From positions 1-36,918 of the forward strand of contig CAAGBS010000026.1 in NCBI GenBank assembly GCA_900768125.1: a DNA stretch of 36,918 bases, written 5' to 3'. The translations under genes and the position numbers were made by a program. The stretch comes from Oscillospiraceae bacterium. GTDB taxonomy: Bacteria > Bacillota > Clostridia > Oscillospirales > Ruminococcaceae. Each line of letters starts with the position of its first letter. Positions within the stretch are counted from its first letter, which is position 1. Under the pieces are notes generated by a model. The model did no database searches. It saw only the letters and a program-made list of their open reading frames with translations, and was not told the DNA's origin. Below, piece by piece: positions 1 to 5,724 of this stretch.

Positions 1-3
1 CAT
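1..3 (-). CDS. Start codon of a gene running off the left edge
   Basis: Only an ATG on the minus strand is visible, with a good ribosome binding site (GAAAGGAGC, plus coordinates 11-19) seven bases upstream. No product can be read. The palindrome-rich DNA just upstream suggests a mobilisation (MobC or relaxase type) gene, but that is inference from context. Confidence 0.45.
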
Positions 4-25
4 AGAATACGCTCCTTTCAACGCA

Positions 26-167
26 CTATCGGAAGTCGATAGTTTCATACGCCGTTACACCATTGACAGAAAGCGAGCTTTCCGTCAATGGTTGGCGCAA
101 GGGGATACCCCTTGACCCCGAACTTATTAGCCGATTCCGGCTGCTTTTTACCGGAGCAGGCTCCGGT
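26..167. other. Palindrome cluster, candidate origin of transfer
   Basis: Four inverted repeats lie within 142 bases: a 6 bp stem at 26-31/37-42, a long stem at 61-90 (CATTGAC and GAAAGC arms with a two-base loop), CAAGGGG/CCCCTTG at 98-114, and a perfect ACCGGAGC/GCTCCGGT at 150-167. Such clusters ahead of a mobilisation gene are typical of oriT. None is followed by a U-run on either strand, so they are not ordinary terminators. The two overlapping open frames here have no domain signature and look like frames over a structured non-coding region. Confidence 0.4.
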
Positions 168-235
168 CGGAATTCCCTTGATACGGGATTTTCGCATAGA
201 CCACCAACTTAATCTTTGAAGATGAAAGACCCGGA

Positions 236-288
236 AAAACAAAAAGAGCATGAATCATATACTCAAAGTGGAGTATAAATTCATGCTC
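236..288 (-). terminator. Strong rho-independent terminator
   Basis: On the minus strand GAGCATGAAT pairs with ATTCATGCTC (279-288 with 246-255) and inner arms GAGTAT/ATACTC (271-276 with 259-264) pair around a six-base loop. A run of T, G and T-rich bases follows (236-245). It lies 254 bases downstream of the gene ending at 542 and would insulate the gene leaving the left edge. The stretch 289-541 between them holds nothing I recognise. Confidence 0.7.
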
Positions 289-541
289 GAAATGTGTCTT
301 GCATCCGAACCTTGCCTTAGCGAAGGGCGCGGCTCTTTCTGGGGATGTAGCGCTATGCGATTGTAGGTTCAGAACCATTGCTGTCAGCAACGGTTCAGCC
401 AAGTATATTTTACATTATTCTGCCATCATTGTCAATGACTTTAGTTTGAAGCTGATGTAGAAAATAGAATATCTCGTTTGTTCAATTTCACGATACTTTA
501 TCTGACTGTAAAATTGGAAGTTATCTCACTATCAAACTTTG

Positions 542-961
542 TCAATCGTCAATATCTATTCTTTCAATCTTAAAAATTACTGGTCTTGTTCCATCATTAC
601 AACAAGCAATCATGACTTTATCATCATTCATCCAGCCATGCATAATTGCTCCGCCTTGAAGTGCTGAATAAATATATCTGCTGATGGCATCCCACGCTTC
701 AGAACAGAATGGGACTCCATCCGTTCCACAGTGCATTGTTCCCGGAGAAAGCAATACCCCTTCATCTGACTTTCCGCTTTTTGTCAGCGTACCTGCTCCC
801 ATATGCCAGTAGTCATCCCGCTCATCATTGCGATAAAACATAAATTCATCTCCAACATTGTAGCAAGGACATTTGCCACTATCAGGTACCGCACAATAAT
901 GTGCTTGCAATTCCGGAAATAATTTTTTATCCAAAACGGTAACCTTTACTCTATGTTCCAT
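542..961 (-). CDS. TIGR04076 family protein
   Basis: 139 residues. The cysteine-rich start (C23, then CPC near 31-33), the middle SEAWDAISRYIYSALQGG and the end WMNDDKVMIACCNDGTRPVIFKIERID match the layout of the TIGR04076 family of small clostridial proteins of unknown function, which share a CPV/CPC motif and a conserved CC(T/N)DG-RPV segment. The start is set by AAGGAGAG eight bases upstream of ATG. It has its own promoter (1002-1030) and faces away from the SpoVG/XRE/recombinase genes. Function unknown; probably cargo. The cysteine pattern could bind metal, but that is speculation. Confidence 0.75.
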   Translation of the reverse strand: MEHRVKVTVLDKKLFPELQAHYCAVPDSGKCPCYNVGDEFMFYRNDERDDYWHMGAGTLTKSGKSDEGVLLSPGTMHCGTDGVPFCSEAWDAISRYIYSALQGGAIMHGWMNDDKVMIACCNDGTRPVIFKIERIDIDD

Positions 962-1001
962 ATCACATCTCTCCTTAAAATTCCGATATGTCGATGATTT
1001 T

Positions 1002-1030
1002 ATTATAACATAAATATACAGTTAAGTCAA
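1002..1030 (-). promoter_or_regulatory. Sigma-A promoter of the TIGR04076 gene
   Basis: Minus strand TTGACT (1025-1030), 17-base spacer, TATAAT (1002-1007), 41 bases before the start codon. Confidence 0.8.
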
Positions 1031-1113
1031 GCAATGCGCGCAAACAACAATCTTAATTCAAGAAACGCACATTTGTTTACATCGCTTGATATGCCTTAAA
1101 CAAGATGTTTTTT

Positions 1114-1146
1114 GTCGTTGCTTGCGCAACGACGGTTTATTATAAA
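1114..1146 (+). promoter_or_regulatory. Probable promoter and overlapping operator of the SpoVG-like pair
   Basis: A perfect 8 bp inverted repeat GTCGTTGC/GCAACGAC with a four-base loop (1114-1133) overlaps a possible -35 TTGCTT (1118-1123). This is spaced 17 bases from TATAAA (1141-1146). A second small perfect hairpin, GGTCT/AGACC, lies in the leader at 1212-1225. The promoter is weaker than others here. The palindrome over the -35 is where a repressor or activator could bind. The rest of 962-1257 shows nothing else recognisable. Confidence 0.45.
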
Positions 1147-1257
1147 AGTCTGTTAAGCTGAATTTAACTAAAGGTTTGTCGTCGCAGGGCGCCGACCGGA
1201 GTATTATTAAAGGTCTAATAAGACCAGAAAATTTTAAGAAAGACAGGTAAAATCAAC

Positions 1258-1551
1258 ATGAAAATCTCAGACATCAAGTTCAGGAAATCGCTTGAGAACG
1301 GCAACCTGAAAGCAGTCGCTTCACTGACGATTGACGGCTGCATTGCTATCCACGAACTCAAGGTAATTCAGACCGACCACCTCTTTGTAGCAATGCCGAG
1401 CCGCAAGGACGAATCCGGAAACTACCACGACATCGTTCACCCTATCAACGAGAATGCACGCAATCTCATTGAAAGCGCCGTACTTTCAGCTTACAGAATT
1501 TACGCTGAAAGTCAGGCGCTTATCGCAGACATCAACATTACTACCAACTGA
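1258..1551 (+). CDS. SpoVG family protein, copy 1
   Basis: 97 residues. It lines up along its length with SpoVG (the chromosomal septation/sporulation regulator, an RNA/DNA-binding homodimer): a start like ISDIKFRK, then SLTIDGCIAIHELKVI, LFVAMPSRK, and DIVHPIN followed by a C-terminal helix. The family's VAMPS(K/R) and D-HPIN signatures are intact. The ribosome site is modest (AGGTAA, nine bases before ATG). It is followed 20 bases later by a second, clearly paralogous copy. SpoVG-like genes are common passengers of Firmicute mobile elements; whether this one acts on host or element genes is unknown. Confidence 0.85.
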   Translation: MKISDIKFRKSLENGNLKAVASLTIDGCIAIHELKVIQTDHLFVAMPSRKDESGNYHDIVHPINENARNLIESAVLSAYRIYAESQALIADINITTN

Positions 1552-1571
1552 AACAGAAAGGAACCATTCAA

Positions 1572-1862
1572 ATGAACATCACAGACATTATTTTTAGAAA
1601 GACATTCGACAGCGGTAAGCTTAAAGCTATTGCTTCAATCACTTTGGACGGCTGTTTCGCAATCCACGAAATCAAGCTTATCCAGACTGACCACTTGTTC
1701 GTTGCAATGCCCTACCGAACCGATTCCTACGGAATCAGCCATGACATCGCACACCCTATCGGAGAAACTGCACGTCACGAACTCGAAAGCGCAATCATCA
1801 ATGCATACAAGGATTACATTGCGGCTCACGAAACCCCCGAAATTGAGAATTTCACGGCATAA
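1572..1862 (+). CDS. SpoVG family protein, copy 2
   Basis: 96 residues, same fold signature as copy 1: ITDIIFRK, ASITLDGCFAIHEIKLIQTDHLFVAMPYR, DIAHPIGETAR. The two copies share the block IQTDHLFVAMP exactly and diverge mainly at the C-terminus, so this is a tandem duplication that has drifted. The ribosome site GAAAGGAA lies before ATG. The pair shares one transcript ending at the hairpin at 1872-1892. Two copies could form heterodimers (inference from SpoVG being a dimer). Confidence 0.85.
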   Translation: MNITDIIFRKTFDSGKLKAIASITLDGCFAIHEIKLIQTDHLFVAMPYRTDSYGISHDIAHPIGETARHELESAIINAYKDYIAAHETPEIENFTA

Positions 1863-1871
1863 AATTCATAG

Positions 1872-1899
1872 GCTCCGGCATTTTGTCGGAGCTTTTTAT
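1872..1899 (+). terminator. Terminator after the SpoVG-like pair
   Basis: GCTCCGGC pairs with GTCGGAGC (one wobble) around a five-base loop, followed by TTTTTATT. Confidence 0.85.
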
Positions 1900-1907
1900 T
1901 TCTTCCT

Positions 1908-1952
1908 ATACACTTTATGTGTATTGACATTTCTAATCAGATAGTGTATAAT
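1908..1952 (+). promoter_or_regulatory. Consensus promoter with XRE operator-like repeats
   Basis: TTGACA (1924-1929), 17 bases, TATAAT (1947-1952): a perfect sigma-A consensus. A palindrome ATACAC-5-GTGTAT (1908-1913/1919-1924) abuts the -35. A third GTGTAT (1944-1949) overlaps the -10. A repressor bound to these would block the promoter, which fits autoregulation by the XRE gene just downstream. Confidence 0.75.
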
Positions 1953-1988
1953 AGAGCAAACTTCAATTGTATAGGAGGACGAAAATTT

Positions 1989-2357
1989 ATGGATATTATG
2001 GCAATAAGATTGAGGACGCTCAGAGAGAAAATGGGAATATCGCAGGCGAAACTTGCGAAAGAAATTGGTGTAACTCAGGCGAGCGTGAACCGCTACGAAA
2101 CCGCACGTGTAACACCTCCGGCGGAAGTCCTGCTGTTCTACGCCGACAGATTTGACGTGTCACTTGATTACATCTTCGGGCGCACCGAGAAACCGCAGGG
2201 GAAACTCTATAATTATCAGCCGAAACCCGCTGTTGATTCGGACGAAATGCGCAAGTTTGTTGATATGTGCTTCGACCCAAAATCCCCCATGAACGAGCGA
2301 CTAAAGCAGGTCCTTGTGGACCTGCTACAACAATCTAAAGATGACAGCCGGGTCTGA
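1989..2357 (+). CDS. XRE/Cro-CI family repressor
   Basis: 122 residues from the ATG placed ten bases after a perfect AGGAGG (1973-1978); a longer frame opening at 1917 has no such site and would start inside the promoter. Residues about 5-60 form a helix-turn-helix: RLRTLREKMGISQAKLAKEIG, then VTQASVNRYETARVTPPAEVL and a FDVSLDYIFG end, the usual HTH_3 pattern. The C-terminal half is short and charged, without a peptidase domain, so it is not a LexA-type self-cleaving repressor. It probably controls its own promoter and the recombinase 58 bases downstream. Confidence 0.88.
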   Translation: MDIMAIRLRTLREKMGISQAKLAKEIGVTQASVNRYETARVTPPAEVLLFYADRFDVSLDYIFGRTEKPQGKLYNYQPKPAVDSDEMRKFVDMCFDPKSPMNERLKQVLVDLLQQSKDDSRV

Positions 2358-2403
2358 TTTGATTTAGCACATACTATATGCAGTGCTGCTCTGACGACCC
2401 GGC
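2347..2403 (+). repeat. Nested inverted repeat ahead of the recombinase
   Basis: GCCGGGTC (2347-2354) pairs perfectly with GACCCGGC (2396-2403). Inside, AGCAC (2366-2370) pairs with GTGCT (2383-2387). The outer arm includes the end of the XRE gene, and the recombinase ribosome site (AAGGAG, 2405-2410) starts one base after the outer stem. There is no U-run, so it is unlikely to be a terminator. It could tune recombinase translation or bind protein. Confidence 0.5.
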
Positions 2404-2415
2404 AGAAGGAGTAGT

Positions 2416-3945
2416 ATGAAAGCAGTAATTTACGCAAGATATTCAAGCGACAATCAGCGCGAGGAATCAATCGAGGGACAGGTTCGCGAATGCCAGTCCT
2501 TCGCTGAGCGAAAAGGCTACACGGTAATTCGGACTTACATCGACAGAGCGCTCTCGGGAACTCGCGCAGATAATCGCCCTCAGTTTCAGCAGATGATTTC
2601 AGACAGCACGCTCAGGGAGTTTCAGTATGTAATCGTCTGGAAAATCGACCGTTTTTCGCGTGATAAATTCGACAGCGTGAAGTACAAATACGCACTGAAA
2701 TCAAGCGGAGTGAGTGTCATTTCTGCAACCGAACCTATCGACGGTTCACCCGAGGGTCAGATGATGGAATCCGTCTTTGAGGGAATTTCAGTCTATTATA
2801 TCAAGGATTTAGCGCAGAAAACCAGTCGCGGAATGACTGAAAATGCGATCAAGGGTAAATTTAACGGCGGTACATTGACATTTGGTTACACGATTGACGA
2901 AAATCATCATTTTCAGCTTGACCCTGTGAACGCGCCGATTGTTCTGGACGTTTTCACGAGATATTCCGATGGAGAAACTATCCGTAGTATTCTCGATGAT
3001 ATCAACAATAAAATGTCAAACAATGGGCATAAATTTACATACCATTTTCTGAACTGGATGCTCAATAATCGGCGGTACTTAGGCGAATACAAGTTTCAGG
3101 ATACTGTAAATAACGAGGCGATTCCGCCGATAATTTCGCAGGAGCTTTTCGACAAATGTCAGCACAGATTAAATGTTAATAAGCACAAAGCAGGCAGTTT
3201 CAAGAATAACAAAGAAAAGTACCTGCTGACAGGAAAGATTTTCTGTGGAAACTGCGGAGCCACGATATCCGGAATCAGCGGAACGGGAAAGTGCAAGTCA
3301 ATCTATCGGTACTACAAGTGCATGAACGTCAAGAAGCACAAATGCAGTAAGAAACCCGTGCAGAAAGAGGTGATTGAGAATCTCGTCCTAAATTCAGCTA
3401 TGGATATTTTCAAAGATAAAGCGCTAATCCGAAAAATCAGCAAGGCTTGCTTTGACTTACAGTCCAAGGAAAGTCCAATGCTCCCGGCGCTGAAACGCAG
3501 GCTTCGTGAGAACCAGAAAGAAATCAAGAATCTCATGAACGCAATCAAGGCTGGAATCGTTCTGAAAACTACCAAAGCGGAGCTTGAAAAACTCGAAGCT
3601 GAGCAGGAGCAGCTCGAAACGAATATCGCAATGGAAAAACTCGTTAAGCCTGTGATTCCGCAGGAAAAAATTCAGGCTTGGCTGATGAATTTCGCCGCTG
3701 CTGATCTCTCCGACCATTCGCAGAAGCAGAAGATCATCGACATATTTGTGAACAGCGTTTATGTCTACGATGACCGCGTGGTGATATTTTTCAACTATAA
3801 GGACGGCGAACGGTGCATTGATTTTTCGGTGGTTGAGGACTCCATAAAGCAGGAGGACACCAAAAGCTCAGATGAAAAAAAGACGAACACCCACGAGAAT
3901 GAGTGTTCGCCTTTGATTAAGTCTGGTGACCCGTACGGGAATTGA
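2416..3945 (+). CDS. Large serine recombinase (integrase/excisionase of the element)
   Basis: 509 residues. Residues 1 to about 145 are the resolvase catalytic domain: IYARYS with likely nucleophile S10, then GTRADNRPQFQQM and WKIDRFSRD. A recombinase domain follows to about 260, then a zinc ribbon (C277, C280, C302, C310). A Lys/Glu-rich coiled coil spans about 355-410. These are the parts of TndX/TnpX-like integrases that insert and excise elements by a 2-bp staggered cut. The start follows AAGGAG by four bases. The tail is odd: codons from about 487 coincide with the terminator hairpin of the opposite-strand tRNA-Glu gene, and codons 503-509 and the stop lie inside that tRNA gene. The last residues are therefore probably read from chromosomal DNA and would change on excision. 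Confidence 0.93.
   Translation: MKAVIYARYSSDNQREESIEGQVRECQSFAERKGYTVIRTYIDRALSGTRADNRPQFQQMISDSTLREFQYVIVWKIDRFSRDKFDSVKYKYALKSSGVSVISATEPIDGSPEGQMMESVFEGISVYYIKDLAQKTSRGMTENAIKGKFNGGTLTFGYTIDENHHFQLDPVNAPIVLDVFTRYSDGETIRSILDDINNKMSNNGHKFTYHFLNWMLNNRRYLGEYKFQDTVNNEAIPPIISQELFDKCQHRLNVNKHKAGSFKNNKEKYLLTGKIFCGNCGATISGISGTGKCKSIYRYYKCMNVKKHKCSKKPVQKEVIENLVLNSAMDIFKDKALIRKISKACFDLQSKESPMLPALKRRLRENQKEIKNLMNAIKAGIVLKTTKAELEKLEAEQEQLETNIAMEKLVKPVIPQEKIQAWLMNFAAADLSDHSQKQKIIDIFVNSVYVYDDRVVIFFNYKDGERCIDFSVVEDSIKQEDTKSSDEKKTNTHENECSPLIKSGDPYGN
3875..3909 (-). terminator. Terminator of tRNA-Glu, inside the recombinase frame
   Basis: On the minus strand CGAACACTCA (3900-3909) pairs with TGGGTGTTCG (3884-3893), one wobble, six-base loop, followed by TCTTTTTTT. 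It lies 15 bases past the tRNA 3' end. It also lies within the coding sequence of the plus-strand recombinase. Confidence 0.85.
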
Positions 3946-3998
3946 ACCCATGATTCCGCCGTGAAAGGGCGACGTCTTAACCGCTTGACCAACGGGCC
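3924..3998 (-). tRNA. tRNA-Glu (UUC)
   Basis: 75 bases with encoded CCA. Acceptor arm GGCCCGT/ACGGGTC, anticodon loop CTTTCAC giving UUC, T arm with GGTTCAATTCC. The last 22 bases of the tRNA gene overlap the 3' end of the recombinase frame on the other strand, making this gene the likely integration target of the element. Confidence 0.95.
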
Positions 3999-4003
3999 TA
4001 AAG

Positions 4004-4036
4004 AAAAAACCGCACAGCAGACGTATGCGGTTTTTT
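4004..4036. terminator. Bidirectional hairpin between the two tRNA genes
   Basis: An 11 bp perfect stem (AAAAAACCGCA with TGCGGTTTTTT) with an 11-base loop, T-runs on both strands, fills the 40-base gap between tRNA-Met and tRNA-Glu. It looks like a full intrinsic terminator although no good promoter for tRNA-Glu is visible downstream of it. Confidence 0.8.
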
Positions 4037-4038
4037 GA

Positions 4039-4115
4039 TGGTAGCGGTAATCGGATTCGAACCAATGACACCCTGGGTATGAACCAAGTGCTCTAGCCAA
4101 CTGAGCTATACCGCC
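4039..4115 (-). tRNA. tRNA-Met (CAU), elongator type
   Basis: 77 bases with encoded CCA. Acceptor GGCGGTA/TACCGCT, anticodon loop TTCATAC giving CAU, T loop GGTTCGAATCC. The G-U first pair and D arm resemble elongator tRNA-Met. A lysidine-modified Ile tRNA also has CAU, but the acceptor stem fits Met better. Confidence 0.9.
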
Positions 4116-4157
4116 ATGTTTTCTTTCGTCTTTCGTATCACTCCTGACGACTTAATT

Positions 4158-4186
4158 ATTATACCACGAGAATCCGGATTTGTCAA
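4158..4186 (-). promoter_or_regulatory. Consensus promoter of the tRNA unit
   Basis: Minus strand TTGACA (4181-4186), 17 bases, TATAAT (4158-4163): perfect sigma-A consensus, 42 bases ahead of tRNA-Met. Confidence 0.9.
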
Positions 4187-4224
4187 GCACTTTTTTTATT
4201 TTTTTTCGACTTTTTTTAAAAATC

Positions 4225-4264
4225 TGAAAAACAGCGGAAACCGCGATCCGGAGCGGTCTCCGCT
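4225..4264 (-). terminator. Terminator after the zinc-ribbon pair
   Basis: AGCGGAGACCGC (4253-4264) pairs with GCGGTTTCCGCT (4233-4244), one wobble, eight-base loop, then GTTTTTC. Confidence 0.9.
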
Positions 4265-4273
4265 GAGGGAGTA

Positions 4274-4873
4274 TCAGGAAAAGTAGTCTTTTAGCGTATC
4301 CACGAATACTTTTATTCTGTCGGCCGCCTCGGAGACTCCCTCCGCTGCGTCCGCGACTTCAGAAGCGGCGTTATCCAGCTGCGAAAGCCTACTGTTGACT
4401 TCGGGTATCACGTTCACAAGCAGTATCGTTATTCCGATGATCAGCACGAACGACACCGCCGCCGCCGCGATACTCAGCCCACGGTGGACTCCCCCGCTGT
4501 ATATATACACTCCCACAAGCCCCAGGATAAGCCCGGCAGGCGGGAACAGGAACGCAAGTATCATCGCGCATACCGCCAGCGCGCCTGATCGGTCGTCATA
4601 GTGCGCCGTCCCTCCGACCTCGACCTTCACCGCTTCCGCGACCGGACTGCCGCACTCAGGACAGGTCTGCACGCTCGATTCAAGCGCCGTACCGCATTTG
4701 CGGCAACGTTTCACCGGAAGCACGTCAAAGCCGCATTCCGGGCAGGTACGCTCGCCGCTCGCCAGGATATGACCGCACTCCGGACAGCGCGTCCCGGAAG
4801 CTATGCTGCTCTGACAGTATGGGCACACCTTAGCCGCGTCGTCTATGTTCTTCTTACAATTCGGACATATCAT
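4274..4873 (-). CDS. Triple zinc-ribbon membrane protein
   Basis: 199 residues. Three successive zinc ribbons in the first 75 residues each have CxxC-about 11-CxxC (CPNC/CPYC, CPEC/CPEC, CRKC/CPEC). After a short linker come two membrane helices (about 97-122 and 131-158, with a VGVYIYSGGVHRG turn), then an amphipathic Ala/Glu-rich C-terminal segment that may be a coiled coil. Zinc-ribbon proteins with this layout are common in clostridia but have no settled function. The ATG shares one base with the stop codon of the gene before it (TAATG), so translation is likely coupled. The ribbons are probably cytoplasmic, but topology is inferred. Confidence 0.8.
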   Translation of the reverse strand: MICPNCKKNIDDAAKVCPYCQSSIASGTRCPECGHILASGERTCPECGFDVLPVKRCRKCGTALESSVQTCPECGSPVAEAVKVEVGGTAHYDDRSGALAVCAMILAFLFPPAGLILGLVGVYIYSGGVHRGLSIAAAAVSFVLIIGITILLVNVIPEVNSRLSQLDNAASEVADAAEGVSEAADRIKVFVDTLKDYFS

Positions 4874-5496
4874 TAGTAATCGCTCCTGTTGACCTTGACG
4901 GACAATTCGCCGCAGTGTATCTCGTAGTAAAAATCGGAATCCTGATCAATTTTGAACGTAGTCTCACCGCTGACGCGCTTCTTTCCGCTCTCGTGGAACG
5001 TCAGCGTGTGAGTTCCGTTGTCGATGCGGTATGAACAGGTATAACTCTGACCGTAAGGAATCGTATCTATCAATATATCATCTATGTAGAATGTTACGTC
5101 ATACTTGTTGAAAAACAGGTTCTGGTCAAAGTTGAAATGCAGTGTGACTATACTGGTGTTCTCCACTGCCGCCGATTCCTCGGGTTCTCCTTCCGGTATG
5201 CTGTCAAACGGCGTGCTCTGCGTCTGCGACCCCGCCGCAGAAGTTTCTCCCGCAGTCCCGCTGCCGGCGAGCCTGGGAATAAGTATGACTGCCAGAATGC
5301 ACATCAAAACCGCAGCTACCGCAATTATCGCCACTATAGTTATCGTCTTTCGGTTTACTTCAGAATTGCCATCAGGAGCCGCCGGAGTTGGCGCACCCTG
5401 CCCCGCAAAATCCGTGAAAACCGCATGGCAGTGCGGACAAACCGCCGCCTTATCGCTCACTCTCTTTCCGCAATTGAAACAATAAATTATTGCCAT
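4873..5496 (-). CDS. Zinc-ribbon, single-pass membrane protein with outer beta domain
   Basis: 207 residues from the ATG five bases after GGAGGG; a frame opening 16 codons earlier has no ribosome site. The N-terminus is one zinc ribbon (CFNC, then CPHC), a Pro/Ala-rich linker, one membrane helix about residues 49-72, a Ser/Thr/Gly/Pro linker and a C-terminal domain of about 100 residues rich in alternating hydrophobic residues, likely beta sheet outside the membrane. First gene of a two-gene operon with the triple-ribbon protein. Two ribbon-bearing membrane proteins made together suggests a complex (inference). Function unknown. Confidence 0.78.
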   Translation of the reverse strand: MAIIYCFNCGKRVSDKAAVCPHCHAVFTDFAGQGAPTPAAPDGNSEVNRKTITIVAIIAVAAVLMCILAVILIPRLAGSGTAGETSAAGSQTQSTPFDSIPEGEPEESAAVENTSIVTLHFNFDQNLFFNKYDVTFYIDDILIDTIPYGQSYTCSYRIDNGTHTLTFHESGKKRVSGETTFKIDQDSDFYYEIHCGELSVKVNRSDY

Positions 5497-5553
5497 TTTT
5501 ACCCTCCGCCCATTTTTTTTATGCTCAGCTTGTATGCTTAGCATCTAAATTTA

Positions 5554-5582
5554 ATTATAGCACAGCCTGCATTATTTGACAA
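5554..5582 (-). promoter_or_regulatory. Promoter of the zinc-ribbon operon
   Basis: Minus strand TTGTCA (5577-5582), 17 bases, TATAAT (5554-5559), about 58 bases before the start codon. Confidence 0.8.
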
Positions 5583-5604
5583 CAAATATCGAACACGCAT
5601 TAAA

Positions 5605-5640
5605 AGAAAAAAGGGGCTGCCATCAGACAGCCCCAAAAAA
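5605..5640 (-). terminator. Terminator downstream of glnN
   Basis: GGGGCTG (5613-5619) pairs with CAGCCCC (5628-5634), eight-base loop, with T-runs on both strands. It would end glnN transcripts about 90 bases past the stop codon. Confidence 0.85.
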
Positions 5641-5660
5641 AGGGAAAGGGAGCGGGATAT

Positions 5661-5686
5661 CTTAAAGCGAGAATTTACGCTTTAAG
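5661..5686. repeat. Inverted repeat in the glnN 3' UTR
   Basis: A perfect 9 bp stem CTTAAAGCG/CGCTTTAAG with an eight-base loop lies between the glnN stop and its terminator. No U-run. A second short stem (5700-5704/5719-5723) adjoins the stop codon. Could stabilise the mRNA end. Confidence 0.5.
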
Positions 5687-5724
5687 TCGTGATTCAAAGC
5701 CGCATACTCTATATTTTCTGCGGA

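Larger units (their letters stand above)
1..3945. mobile_element. Right-hand end of an integrated conjugative or mobilisable element
   Basis: Seen: an oriT-like palindrome cluster, a cargo gene, two SpoVG-like genes, an XRE repressor and a large serine recombinase, stopping abruptly at a tRNA-Glu gene beyond which all genes are housekeeping and nearly all on the minus strand. Large serine recombinases next to an XRE regulator are typical integration modules of clostridial integrative elements. The other end and the transfer genes are off the left edge, so class and size cannot be told. The exact chromosomal boundary is not visible; it could lie anywhere from about 3850 to 3945, inside the recombinase reading frame. 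Confidence 0.75.

Noticed and set aside
45..402. Two overlapping minus-strand frames of 68 and 84 codons
   Set aside because: They cover the palindrome cluster and terminator, with no domain and no convincing ribosome site. Likely non-coding.
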